The translations under genes were made by a program, and so were the position numbers. This document shows, one piece after another, positions 21,392-36,300 of a DNA stretch of 64,000 bases (the stretch's first letter is position 1; every line of letters begins with the position of its first letter). Under the pieces are notes generated by a model. The model was not told the origin of the DNA and did no database searches. It saw only the letters and a program-made list of their open reading frames with translations. This stretch comes from Chrysogorgia sp. JL179-B06 (lineage: Eukaryota; Cnidaria; Anthozoa; Scleralcyonacea; Chrysogorgiidae), in NCBI GenBank assembly GCA_035772405.1, contig JAYKKM010000506.1, forward strand, positions 1,440,501 through 1,504,500. The letters are read 5' to 3'.

Positions 21392-24300
21392 CTGTGCACT
21401 AAAAGTTCAACAGAAAGAATAGAAAGTTAATTGGTGCCTGAGCGAGACAGCATCACTGATCTCGAAAGAAGACTGGATCGAGCAACTATTGTTCAGAAAA
21501 TGAAGCCGGAAGTCCGCCATTACTAAGGGACCAACTGAGGATCCTGCTCTTACCATCGACAAAATAAAACAATTTTACTATAAAGAGGACCACAAGACAT
21601 TTTTCAAATTACTGGGTAAAACGATTCCTACAGATTTACTGCGACTTTGGTCCCTTAGTAATGGCCGCTGTTGGCTCTAATTATCCAGTGACAGAAGCCT
21701 AATATGAGACGTGAAATTAGGTTTAAGATTTTATGCATTTAATGTTAACAAGGAAACTATATTGGCCAGACACTAAACCTATTTCGCGAGCGTCACAGTT
21801 TGATTTGCTTGCAAACTCGGAGTTTCTAATGATCTCTCGTCAATTTACATTATGCAAATATGCAAGCTTCAAAATCAGCTCATCACATACAATAGAAAGC
21901 TCAATCCAGTCCTATTTTTGAGATCAGTGGTTAATTCGGGGTGTTTTCCTAAAGAACTCAAATTTTGAAACCCTTTTGGAAGACACACTCGTTCATATTA
22001 ATCCACATGCAACCGTGCTATTAATTTTACCTATGTCAACGTTATTCTCGGTGGAAATCAACTCACCCAACAACCACATCCAAGAATGCATATACATGTG
22101 CCTGTTGTGTTGATAGTAAGCACACTTGTATCTACTTGAGTTCGTCTAGCATCATAGAGCACCACTAAAGGGAATTGATATAGTAATTGAGGTAGTGGTA
22201 TTGTGATTGAGATCGTGATTGCAGCAATGCCAGGGTCTGTAGCAGTGGGTTTTCGTTTCTGTACTTTCGTTTCGTTTCTGCTTGCGTATAATGTTCTTAT
22301 GCTTGTGTTTGTGTTTGTGTCTGTACTTGTGTTTGTGTTTGTACTTGTGCTGGTGTTTGTACTTCTTTTTGTTCTTGTACTGTGTCTGTGCCTCAGTGCC
22401 TGTGTTGCTGCTTATACTTGTGTTTCTCAGCTGTGTATATTTGCCTCTGTGTTGTGTCTGTGCTTGTGTCTGCGGTGCAGTACTTGTAATATGCAGTGGT
22501 TAAGATATTCAGTCACCTAAATGGCAGTTACTGTTGATGCACAGCGCTATTGTCTGTAGCAGTGGGTTTTCGTTTGTGTATAATATGCGTGCGTAAAATG
22601 TTCTTATACTTAGATTTGTGCTTGTGTTTCTTGTGCTTGCACTTGTGTTTGTGCTCGTGCCTGTGCACCCGTGTTTGTGTTTGTACTTGTGCCTGTGTTT
22701 GTACTTGCACTTGTACTGTGCCTGTGCTTGTGTTTGTGCTTGTCCTTGTGTTTGTGCTGGTGCTTGTGTCTGTGCTTGTGTGTGCAGCTTGTGCTTGCTA
22801 TTCAGTCACTAAAATAGCAGTTACTGCTCATTCACATTACCATTGCAAAAAAACGATCCTCCTGATTCTTCATAAGCCTCCAATCTGAACTCGAATTCGT
22901 GATTCGTCTGAGGATTAATAGACGCCGTCTTCTCTCCTTCTGTCTTAATACCACTCGAGCAACCCTCTAGTGTAACCTAAGACGTTATTGTAATTATTTT
23001 TAATGAACTATTTACATTTAAAATAACATCCGTACTTCCAGAAGTATAATATGAAACATATTCCGAAAAATAAAGACATCCTGAGAACTCAAGATATGAG
23101 TCAATAACAAGACGAGATTATTGAAAAAGTGATATTTTGATTGTATTACAAAATCATCATCAGACTAAGTGATTACAAAAACGTAACCTAGGAGGCTGTT
23201 TACATGAATCCGGATTGAGTTTCATTCCGGTTGAGTTTCATTCCGGATTGAACTCATACCGGTTCTGTTAAAATTCCTTTAGGTGTTTACATGAATCCGG
23301 AATGAGATGCAGCTCAATCCGGATTGAGTTCATTCCGGTTCTCATTCCGCATTGAGTTTCATTCCGGATTGAAATTCATTGCAATTTCATTCTGGTGTCA
23401 TGTAAAGGCGGTGCGAGATTTCATTCCGGAATGAAAAATACGACCTAGAAGACTGAAACGAACAACACATGCGTGCTTTTAACATTAATATACGACAATT
23501 TGCAGCTATAGAGACAGGAATTGCGCCGACGTCATATTGTTCAACATAAATAGCTCTTTGTCGACGACGTTATAAATTAAAGGTAAATTAAATGCTTGTT
23601 TACTTGCGACGGCATCGATTATCGTTGCTTTTCCCCTTTTCTTTATGTTTATTATTCGCCACACAGTTTTGGACCAATGTTATGGTCAAGGTTAAGTAGT
23701 GATATTAGGAATTCTACAAGTCTTAAGGTATTTAAAAATGTTATTCGTAAGTTGGATATTAGTAGCCTTTTAGAAAATAACAGTAACTGCTGTGAGCTTT
23801 GCAGTACATGAATGTTCCATGTATGTCTGACCAATCGTTTTAAGTTCATTGTAAATATTATTTTATTGTAAAATTATCTTATTATGCAATTGCCTATATT
23901 ATCTTACTTTTGTAATTTATTGGCAGTTAGATAGGATATATTAACTTATCTGTAATTTATTAGTAGTTAGATAGGATATATAGTGTCCCCAATTAGCCTT
24001 CTTAGGCTAAATAAGTTTGACACTTGAATAAAGTTATTGTATTGTATTGTGTTGTATTGTATCAGTTTAAGGCACATGTTGAAATGTACAAGCGCAGAAA
24101 TCGTTGAAAGAAACATACCCGCTATAATGTTATTGATCGCCATCTTGTAATTTCAGATTTCGCGCGATTTTCGATCCTCGGATAGAATTCCTATGTAAAC
24201 GCAGTTTGAATTCACGTTCAATCCGGAATGAAACTGAATCAGGATTCACGAGATGTGTGATAAATAGGTTTCCTTTTTCTTCTTTGTGGATGATGTAACC

Positions 24301-27300
24301 ACACCTTATGTATCAGTATATATAGGCCTAGGCTACGTTTTTGTAATCACTTAGTCTGATGATGATTTTGTAATAAAATCGAAATATCACTTTTTCAATA
24401 ATCTCGTCTTGTTATTGACTCATATCTTGAGTTCTCAGGATGTCTTTATTTTTCGGAATATGTTTTATTTTATATTATTTGAAATTGTCAGCTGGTTCTG
24501 GGTTTTTTTCTTTCTAGAAGTATTAATGCATAACCAATGATTACTGTAAACGACATTCAGAAAAATATTTTAAAATTTATTCTTTGCAAGAGCATTCTAG
24601 CTATTGTTTGTGGTTGTATGCAGGCTACCAAACCTTCAGATGAAAAGGAATGTATCTACCGCAAGTTGGACAACAACGTAATTTAATCTTAATAAATAAG
24701 TAATCATATATGATATTTCTCGTGCAATTAAGGATTTACACTACTTGTGTATTTGAAAATTGTACCAAAGTGAACTCGATTAACGGCTGGTGCAATTTTG
24801 GCACAATTTTCAAATATCACTCGTAATTAATACGCGAGTAAATCACATATGATTACCAAAAAGGGTAGCGCGGAGGTTTAAAATGGCCGCGTCTGTTTTC
24901 GTCGTCGGTGTCAGAAACTGGCACGTACACGTGCACAATTTCCTTGTGAATTGTGTACATCAAGTGACATCAATAGACATTTAGGGACTTTATAGTCTTG
25001 AGCAGTCCCATTAACCCCCATTTATTTTGCCACCTTGTGTATATTTCGTTGCCTGCAGGCGGAGTGAACGCCTGAGCAGGCGTCTAATTATTAATTAATT
25101 AAATACCATGATTGCCTCGGTTTGTTTTGTTCTCATCGGGCGATTTAATCTCTAAAGCCTGGTTTCCATATGGTCGCTACGCTGTCTTTACGGTCGCGGA
25201 AGTGAAGCAGTGAAGCGTGTTTCTTTTGTCATAACAAAAGAAACACGCTTCACTGCTTCACTTCTGCGACCTTAAAGACAGCGTAGCGACCATATGGAAA
25301 CCAGGCTTTAAGCCCGGTCACTGATCTCGAAAGAAGACTGGATCAGCAACTATTGTTCAGAAAATGAAGCCGGAAGTCCGCCATTACTAAGGGACCAACT
25401 GAGGATCCTATGAGGTTTTTTGTTGGATTATGTGCTCATACCATCGACAAAATAAAATAATTTTACTATAGAAGACATTTTTCAAATTACTGGGTAAAAC
25501 TATTCATGGCCTACTTACAGATTTACTGCGACTTTGGTCCCTTAGTAATGGCCACCGTTGGCTCTAATTATCCAGTGAGAGAAGCCTAATATGAGACGTC
25601 AAATTAGGTTCAAGATTTTATGCATTTAATGTTAACAAAGAAACTATAAAGCGTCACAGTTTGATTTGCTTGCAAACTCGAAGCTTCTAATGATCTCTCG
25701 CAATTTACATTATGCAAATATTCCAGCTTCAAAATCAGCTCATCAGATACAATAGAAAGCTCAATCCAGTCCTATTTTGAGATCAGTGATTTATACTTAT
25801 TCCATGATTGAAAAGTTTTGAACAAAAGCCTTTTGTTTTGTAACTTTTTGTTGGTGCATGAGTGATTTGTAATAGCGGAGTGTGTTAATGCTATTTATAG
25901 AACCAAAACTCAGACAAACCGAAACCAAAATTGAATCTCAAGGGTTCCTAAATAGCCATTTTGCAAGAATAAACAAGAATAAATTATAGACTCAGACAAA
26001 CATAGCTCATGATTTAGTTGTTGTAAAGAAAGTTGACACGAAGGCCAGCTACTGAAATTAATCCTAAATAACAAAGTGAAAAGGTGGTGAACTGCCAAGA
26101 TTTTTAGTAACGAAATACTGACGTTTCGAGCGGAGCCGTTCATCAGAGTAAGACCTACATGTTGGCATGCTTGGGGATTGGAATGCTCGCTTTTTTAATA
26201 GACAAATTTCATCAGGTTGACCGGCAAGGATTCTACTAAATGATCAAGCAGAATACAGAGGTAAAAGTTCGTATGTTGTGAAGCCGTTTATTACAACTTG
26301 TTAAAACCGTCGCTTTAAAGAGATCGGTGTGTTATCACAGCTTTTATTTCTCGACGATTATTCACGAAATGTATTGTTTGTTAACACGTGTAAGGGCGAA
26401 CGCTGGCATCTCCTTCGTGACACATCAAGGTTATTTTCTCGGGATTCAGAAGCTTTACAAGAACAAAAACCCTCACCATAACCCAAATAAAAACTCTAGT
26501 CCTAACCCTGAAATAATGGAATACTAACCCTACTTTTAAACTAAATATTTCAATGATGTAATATTCTGTGTACGGTACACGAAGTGAGAGCCCGAACGCT
26601 GGGGTTTTCTCCGCTGGTTTCGTCAAGTGCGACAAGAAGTAAAGAAACGAGGTGTATAATTTGAATTATTTTCTAGGTGCAACGTACTGAAAGAGCAAAC
26701 AAGTTAACAATGCAATTTTAAGATTTGTTAAAGAGTGAGTGTCAACAGTCGTGTTTGTGTTTATCTTTCCGTACGATAACAAAGTGTTTTGAAGTGCTTC
26801 GTTGCCAACTTGACGTTGTAAATACTCTGAAAATTCACCGAATCTTCTCAGAAAACCTCATAGAGGCTTTCTTATTCATCCACAATCCAAATACGTCGAT
26901 TCGTAACCTGATTTTTTTGTTTGAACGTACCTCGTCACTTGGTCTTGCATGCTTCGCGGCAGTCAAGGCTGACACATAATTCGAAACGAAAGTCAAGAAA
27001 ACGTTGAATTTTGTGAAAAATGCAGAAATAATTACTTTCTAAGGTATATCTTCTTTCAATTAAAAGACATATAATGTTATTTACCGGCTGGGAGGTCCGT
27101 ACTGGAAAAATTTCCCGAAGTCTCCGAAGCGGGTCGAGGGCCGCTTCTGAGACTGAGGGAAAATAGTTTTCCAGTACGGACCGACCAAAACGGTAAATAA
27201 CGTGTTTATTATTTTCGAGCAAATCAAAAAAATTGCAACGTTTTGGCGCGAAAAGTCGCCGTACTCAGCCAATCAAAAGGCTCTATTTTAGTTACGGACC

Positions 27301-30300
27301 TCAAAAAAAATAAAAAATGAATAATTTATATCAAGGATTGACAAGATATTTCCACCACATTAACGGATCTTCCGTCAAACCAATTGGTGCCATGTCGGCG
27401 AATTGTTGCGTCGCAGTGTTTGCATTTCGCTGATGTTTGATTCTCGGCAACAAAATGGTCCCAGACGTCACTTCGGCTTTGAGACATGTCGAAAAGACAG
27501 AAAACTGTGCGACAAAGCGCAGTTGAATGTGTCAGGTGTCATGTTTGAGCAATGAAACTGACACGTTTGGGCGGTTAAATATTAACAAACATGTTTTGCT
27601 CATGCACTTGAAAGGTTTTTAAGGTTTCCCGATTTTTTTCGCACGTTTGTAACTTGTAAGCGTGTATTATACCTGTGGCATTACTGAATAAAGAATACAG
27701 TTGTATTTCAGAACTTGATTGAACGTAACACCAGCAAATTAAAATATAACTTTATTCTTTACCATTTGCAAGCGAGCGTTAAGCGAGTGATTTTTTTCAT
27801 GTTTGTTTACGTTTGAAAGTTGGACATAACCTTGCTTACAAGTTACAATTACAAACGTGCGGGGAAAAAAACGGGAAACCTTTCACGCCCCCAAACGTGT
27901 CAATTTAATCGCTCAAACATGACACTTGGCGTGGCGAAACTAACGTTTTGAAACGTGAAGGTTTTAAAATCCGCACGCCGCAATGTTGGACGCAAATGGT
28001 AATAAATTCTTCTAATAAAAAACTTTAAAGATATTTGCGCAGCACTTGTGTGGTGTTATAGATGATCCGATTATCCGATTACTGTTAAGCATAATCGATT
28101 GTGGAAAAATAATCGATTAATCGGGAGCAGCTCTTCTAATACAAACTACATGGATCTAAAATCCCAATGCAGAGGACTATAAAAAACCTAAAGCTGTATT
28201 TATTGTTGATCAATAGATCGTTTAGTATCCTTGTCATCTTCTATATCCTTGTTATGTAAAACTACACCCCATGTTTTGTTCATGTTTATACTCACATAAA
28301 AATCAGCCGTAACAAATCCTGTGTAACTGTCGCTCTTCCATTGCGAGACTGGGCTTCAAATTGTTCGGCGTATGCTTTCACAATTACTCCAGTCGCTCTA
28401 TATTGAAATGAAATGAAAGGTGGTGAACAATATAGCTCGTATATTTAGTAAATTCAGGGCCGGCGATAGGGGGCACGTTGCCCGTCGCCATGTTTTTTTG
28501 AGAAAATGTTTTCGGAGAAAAGGAGTTTAGAGATTTATTTAAAAGAAATTGAATGATTTGAAAGAAAATATATCTAAATGCCGTTCTTGTTCTATAAACT
28601 ATATCTAAGAGCATTTTCACATGTTCAGGACGGCGTCAACTTGTGGAGAACTGCGGCTTAATACGGACCATTTTTTTTAGAAAGATTAACAAAACAACAT
28701 ATATAACTCATAAAAACGTACGGAAAACGTCGTATCCAAATCTTGGAATAGGTGTTTTTTCGTCTTTAGTTTCCATTTAGTACGTTCAGTAAACCTGTGA
28801 CGCTGTAACTGTGTGTGCTATTTTCAAAATAGGTAAACATTGACAATGATTATAAGCACGATATAATAATGATTATAAGCACCTGCTCAGCACCTGCTCA
28901 GCACCTGCTCGGTAAATGGGTGCTAATTTCTTCCTGACCTAATTTCTACGATGGCTTAGTTATCTTGCTTAATTTGGTATTTTAGCAACATTTTCCTTGG
29001 TATCCCAGTGGGATACCGCAATCTCGAACCCTGCACCAACCTTTTTATACATTTTGATTTGTATTTCTACACTGCCTACGCAGCACAACACGTTTTAAAA
29101 GCATCTATGATTAGTACCTGTAAGTGACTTTACGAATGTTCTATGGCAAATGCAGATATGTTTAACCACATTTATTGTTATAGCTAGTATATTACGATGG
29201 ATACATGTATGCAATGCGCATATAATAGTTTCAGTCGACAAATATATTTTGTCGGTCGACAAATATATTTTGTCAGTCCACAAATATATTTTGAAACCTC
29301 GCAGCATACGTTGTTGCGATTGATATTTCGAAATCCCGAATAACGTCGTTTGCCTTTTGAAAAGTACATGTATCCATACATATACGTTGTGACTATCGAT
29401 CACAAAATCGAATTTACTGGTCCAGGATTGGCAGTTTGCCATGTATAATTTCTTCTGCATGAACGCTCTTCTCCTGGCTGTAGTGTATACTAAATATTTA
29501 CATATTTTGAATTTCACGACGAACATGTCACCGCACCAAACAAAGTATGCGGGAACCTTGGGACCACGAGGAATTTCACTCCGCTTACCCAGCATTCTAT
29601 ATGAGAGATGAGATGGTAACGACGCTTAGGGATGGTAACAACCGTTCACGAATTAAGGGAAAATTGCGTCGGCGACGGTTGCCAATGAGATGAGAGCTCT
29701 GGATTTCAACCGAAGATCGTGTAAAACGTCATCAGCGTTTCAACACTTAACGCTACGAAGAAACAACAACAGACGTTTTACGGCCGTTTTCCCCGCTTAC
29801 GCAGGGGTTGGCCGGTGGTTCCCCACGACAGTTTCCTCCACTTTCCACGATCATGTGCATCTTCCCTCTTCAGCCCACTCTCTCTCATATCCCTCTCCAC
29901 TACCTGGCTCCATGTCATCCTTGGCCTTCCTCTTCCTCTTGCACCATCAACCTCAAGCGACATACACCTCTTCACCCAGTCACCATCATCTTTCCGCAGC
30001 ACATGTCCCAGCCACCTTAATCGGCTCCTCTTTACCACGTCAGACACCGATTCAATACCCATTCTTTCCCTCAGCTCCTCAGCCTCCTCACTAGACACTC
30101 TATCCCTCAGCGATACGCCACACAACACTTAACGCTACGAAAAAATCGGCGACAAAGAACTTTCATGCAACACTTGTTTTTGGGGAGTATAGTGTCCTTT
30201 TGAATGATAACTTTATTTTCAACATTCTAGACATCAACAGCTTGGCAAGTATGTCTCAAAGAGATTCACAGAAAGACCAAGAACAAGAACAGCTAAAGAG

Positions 30301-33300
30301 GTAAAATAATAATACATTGTACTTGTTTGTGTATCTGTCTGTGTGTAACGCTCTTTTGCAGGCTCCCTCGGACTGTTTTCCCTCGGACTATTTTCCGGTC
30401 CATATCCTACAAAAACCTGCTTTCTGATTGGCTAACGAGCGGGTCCGTATGAGCCCAGGCGGAACGCTCGACATAATTTCAGTTTTAAATGCGTTTTATA
30501 AGGCGTAAAATATTCTAAAAACATTTGAAAACGAACTCAAGCGAGATTGAACATATTGAAAGACATATACTGTGTGTGAGTTTTTTTATCCGAAAAGAGA
30601 CTTAACTCGCAATTTCCTTTGACGAAGGTAAAAGCACATACTTTCCCTTTTTGTCCACTGACGAGGAACACTGATGACGTTCAAAAAAACCAAGACTGTT
30701 TACTGCGATCGTTGCCGACCTGAAAAACGCGTTTATTTGGCAACATTGCATACTATGCGTTTACCCTTAGCCTAAAATTTTCAAACATATTGAAAATATT
30801 TGCAGCGGTTAAGTATACCGTACTGTTACTAAGTTTACAGTAACTTCGCAAACTCAAAGACAAGACAATTTCCACTGTAATATTTTATGTGATATATGTA
30901 GGCCGGAGTTAGACGAGGGAACTGTCTCAAGCACAACAAACTCAAAACCATCGACTTTACACAAGCCTGAAATACATACTAAGACTGACCCCGAAGGTGG
31001 TACGGATGATAGCTTCGAGTGGACAGAAGATGATATGGACGAGTTGATCCTGACGTGCCAACTGAGCAGCTCGGGAAAGGGATCCCTCGAGGTCCCAGAT
31101 GCCCCGCGGCCTCATTTCGGACTCAGTCCCTCCTATATACTAACGCACGTGCCGGAGACCCAGCCGATGTTATCCCGTGATACCGCCGCACCGGGGAAAT
31201 CGTGTGACAGTCACGAATCGCGCGAGGACAAGTCGTGGGAGATGAACTTCGGCGAGGATGATTCGCTGCTCGAGTCCGCTGCCCAAGAATTTGAACTTTC
31301 GCAGAAAAGCTCTACTACGACAAAAATAAGTCGTTTTCCCAAGGGAGACGACGTAGGCCCGAAGTTGTTGTCCTCGGTGGCGTCGTCGGTGCCTCGAGTT
31401 CCGTCGGTGGCCACGTCGGTGTCTCGAGTTCCGTCGGCGGCCACGTCGGTGTCTCGAGCTCCGTCGACGGCCACGTCGGTGTCTCGAGCTTTGTCGGCGG
31501 CCACGTCGGTGTCTCGAGTTCCGTCGCTCGCCTCGTCGGTGTCTCGAGTTCCGTCGGATGCCACGTCGGTGTCTCGAGTTCCGTCGGTTTCTCGAGGTCC
31601 GTTGGTGTCTCGGGTTCCGTCGGTGTCTCGAGTTCCGTCGGATGCCACGTCGGTGTCTCGAGTTCCGTCGGCGGCTACGTCAGTTTGTCGAGTTCCGTCG
31701 GTGTCTCGAGTTCCGTCGGTGTCTCGAGTTCCGTCGGATGCCACGTCGGTGCCTCGAGTTCCGTCGTCGGCCTCGTCGTTGTCTCGAGTTCCGGCGACGG
31801 CCGAGTGCCGTCCAGACAACGGGCAAAATAAGAACGTTCTCAGGAGTTCTCATGGTAACAAAGTTTCCGAGAAATCAAACCGCCACCGTTCTCCCGCTAA
31901 AACGCCCTCGAATCGTCATGGTAATCGCACGTCAGTGGCACCACTCAATAGTACACTTGAGAATACGATGGAACCGGTGAAGGGACATGAAATGAAATCA
32001 CAATTACATAAAGACGCTACCATGCCTAGTGTAAGACAGGGACCGTCTTCAAGTACACCGGTGGATGCTAAACATCGCATACAGGATGGTAGGTGCGACG
32101 GCAAGTCTATTTCGTCGGATGGGACTAAGTCTTTACCGAAAGACATCGAGTGCTTGCTGTTTGGTGATAACATTGCTGCATTGTTTGAAGACTTCAATTT
32201 TGAAGGTAAGAGATTGTGGGATCGTGGTAACTTTGTGTTTTTAGTACGGGATACTCATGATCAGGGTTCTCATTGTTCTCATCTCAGTGAATTTGATAAA
32301 TAGACGGTGAAGAACGATCCTGGGGATTATAATATGATATAATGTCGATGGGCCGCAGTTCCACCCACTTAAATTCTTGAGGTCATGTTTAAAAATAGGT
32401 ACGCAATGCGTACATGCGACTACGTTTGGGATGGGACTTAATTACTATCGTGGCACAGATGTACGGTAGTAAAACTGGCCGTATGGGTGCATATCCTCTT
32501 AAAATCTTGAGGTCATGTTTAAAAATGTGATAGAATAATACTTTATTTTCACAAAATTATTTTCACAAAAATATCTGAATGATTTATTTTGTTTATGAGA
32601 AGCTGACTGAAGAATTGTCTTTTTTCTGCTCAAATAATAAAAAGTAGGCGGCGAACTTCTCCGTCCACTGGCTCCTAAATTTTAAGATCTACGACGCTGC
32701 AACCTCGACAACGCGACCCTCAAAACGTTAAAGTGCCTATAACCCTTGTGGGATCTTTACATATTTATAGTAACTGGAACATTCTAAGAAGATTTGTAAT
32801 ATATCTTCTCAGGCGAAAATTTCATCCTCATGGACTTTTTTGCAGTTAAAGTTACCGGATATGACATCAAATAAAGCAAGAAACAAAAGAAAACTGATTT
32901 GCATTGCCTCATTTGATGTAATATCCGGTAACTTTAACTGCAAAAAAGTCCATGAAGATGAAATTTTCGCCTGAGAAGATATATTACAAATCTTCTTAGA
33001 ATGTTCCAGTTACTATAAATATGTAAAGATCCCACAAGGGTTATAGGCACTTTAACAAGCAGTGTGAATTTAAGCATTTGAAAGAAGCCATGGGAAATTA
33101 ACTACCGTATATGAGGTTTGAAGCTTGTTTCATGACCTCCAAAACGCCGCAGTTCTGCTAAAACGATTGTGGTGTAGATGCCACGTCGTGGATCTTAAAT
33201 TAGGGAACTTAAGATCTACGACGGCAACCTAGGACGGGGACGTCGTTCAAACAAAAGAATCTTTATGCAAAACAAAAAGAATGAATAGTTTCTATTCCCG

Positions 33301-36300
33301 AGAGTATCTCAACGCCGTCGTCGTTCTGTTTACAACGCCATTGAGAGCATTTTCACGTCTTTAAGACGACGGTAACTCACAGAGATGAGAGCTGTTCCTT
33401 ATGACTGACTTATTTATTACATTTTTTCTTTTCTGAGCACAGACACTACAATCGTTTTAGAAATATTGAAGCGTTTTGGAGATCATAAAACAAGTTTTGA
33501 GTGTAAAATACGATAGTCAATCGACCGTGGTTTCATTCACTGATGCCGCATGTCTTAACTGAACTGAACTGAACTATGTGCTAGTGAAATGCTCCAACTC
33601 TACATGGACTCAGATCCATGTAGTTGGAGCATCATTCAGCGAATGCTAAAGAGAATTTATAATTTTAATTGGTCTTTTTCGCTTATAGTCTTATTCATTG
33701 CACTTTTTACTATCCCTGCAGTTGAGTGTTTGTTTTATAAAATAAATATGAACTGTTTTTATCACATTTGTATCGCATGATAACAAACACTGGAATAGTT
33801 CTTCAGTACTCTACAAGCAGTTGTGTAGACCTTCGGGCTCACACGATAGCTTTCGAGTTCTCCTGAACTCTTCCCCGTGTTTGCATCAGGCTATAGAAAC
33901 ACTGCAAAAACTGAAAAACCTGTTTTTATAATATCGACTCAGAGAGTTAGAACGTTCTTCGTCAGAGAGTGCAGAGAAGGTTAATTATTCGTCAGATAAT
34001 TATAAAATAACAAATTAAAAACGCACGCGCTGATTGGCTGAAAGCCGTGTTTCTATAACTCGATGGAAAACATGGATTTTTCCCGCCATTTTTATAAAAT
34101 GGACTGTAAGACGAACCTTTGCTCACAAACAACTAAAATGTCGATAAATATGTTCTGTGACAGCCAGAAGATTGGATGCTTTTCTTCAAAATTAAGAGCG
34201 TTTATGTTCATCTGAGCGGTAAAGTACTTCATCTTGCAGGGATATGGTGAACCCATACCACTAAACAAGAGATTAGGGTTAGGGGTTCGCTTTTGTTTAG
34301 CGTGAGTAAGGAGAATGCATATTTTCATAATTTTAATGAATGAATGAATACGTTACGTTATAGAAACACTCGTGAAAGTCTGGGAGAACTCGAAATAGCG
34401 TGGAATTAAACACTCGGTTCCCACTGCCATTTTCTCGTTCTCCCAAACTTCCACTCGTGTTTCTATAACTCTATGGAAACACGGAAAATGTTTTCAATAG
34501 AAATATCTTAATGAGAAGGTTCTTCGTCAGAGATTGGATATTTTTCCCACTCCAATGAAGGTCCTTCGCTCGCAACGTTAGACCTTCTCCACACTATTTT
34601 GTCAATACACCAACCTTTTAGAGTATTTGATTTGTATTTCTACACCGCCTACGGCTACGCAGAACAACAATTTTACATAACTTAGTTTATATTCCTTTGT
34701 CGTCGTAGAATCACTCAACGTGACTACATATACAAGACAAGCACCACCTGTGCCCTTATCGAACACAGCTCGTAAAACAAACAGCGACAGCGGCCAATCA
34801 ACCACCCGGTCCAGCTCTTCACAAACAAAGAAAGCTATCTACTCAAAAGATGAAATCGAGAGAAAGCGCTTGGAAGCGCAACAACGACGTCTCGCTAAGC
34901 TCCGAGCTTCCTCGTCACGACCAACCACGAGAAAGCCAAAGATGAGATAAACAAAAACAAAGAATATTATGAACTCAAAAGTGGTAATTTAGAAAATTAT
35001 AAACGCTGACGGTATAGCCGAAGTTTCTGTTGATAGTTGTCGGTTACTATGTCGACCCCATATGTAGTTGAATTCAATATCAAATTTATTGTAAATAAAA
35101 GTAATTCCGAATTACTATATCCGTCTAAAGTAAATGGTTTGAAAGTAAATGGATTATCATTAGATGTGTGAAGTTGATCGTCCAGGTTGTTGTAGTCTTG
35201 AGAAAGACTATTGTTGGTGACTGACGTTTCGATGCCTCAGCGATGGTATGTACTGTATATCATGCGAGTTGTGAATTTGCGATTTGGCTTCAATGCGCCC
35301 GCTGATAGTTAAAACGAGTTTACAGTAAATCTAATGTGTTTTTTTTGTACTGAAGTGTCCCTGTGATCAAATATTTGCTATCCCGAATTTTTACATATTT
35401 GTAAAGAGCACGGTGTTCTTACTTAACTTGCCAAATTTCAAGCAATTGCGAGCATGGGAAGTCGCTTTTGAGACTGTTTTGATACGAACATTATTCGAAC
35501 ATGTTCCGGACGCTTAGGTTGCGACAGTGAACTGGATTGCAATTAGAGGAAGTGACGTCAAACACTCAACACGTGGCTAGTTTGTATATGAATATAAAGC
35601 TACTTGGGGAAAACTTTCTATTGTAACTTGTCGTATAATTTCCATAAAGCTTTGTCACGTGTTGAGTCTCTGATGTCACAATCACATATAGCTCACAGCT
35701 GCTGTGGAATAGCGGGCTCGTCTGGAACATGCAAGTTTTGAGCAATGGCGGACAAAATTTGGGCGACTTTGGAGGTTAAATTTCTTGTGAAAGAACTCGT
35801 AAAATGATAGAGTAACACCTTTTACAACTTTTCTGTATTTTACTTCGTTTTTGAAATATTTCAGTTTGTTTGATATGTAAATGAGATGGTCTCTGACGTC
35901 AGGTGCAGGGTAGATAATTTTCACTCATGAAAATATTAGTTCCATCTTCAAGTTTGTACCACAAATTTACTTGAAAATGTGCGTATTACTCTTCATGGCA
36001 AAGAACTTAGCAATCACTAAGGTTAAAGACATTTTTAATGAGTGAAAATTCTCTAGTCAGACCATCTCATTTACCTATCAAACAAACTGAAATATTTCAA
36101 AAACGAAGTAAAATACGGAAAAGTTGTAAAAGGTGTTACTCTATCATTTTACGAGTTCTTTCATATTAGGCAAACTTAATTTGTGTTGCCAATGTCCTTT
36201 AAAGGGAAACGTCAGTCACCTAAAGTTGTCGTTCTCAAAAACTACAACAACTTAAACTATCAACTTCACACTTCTATGTGTCTAGATTGTAAATAAAGAT

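Noticed and set aside
29690..30132. Plus-strand Ser/Pro/His-rich frames of 70-134 codons
   Set aside because: Antisense to the retroposon polymerase remnant, which has clear family features on the minus strand.
31211..31819. 202-codon minus-strand frame with TDGTRDTDVA repeats
   Set aside because: Antisense shadow of the VSRVPS repeat exon. It lacks splice continuity, while the plus frame joins two other exons in phase.
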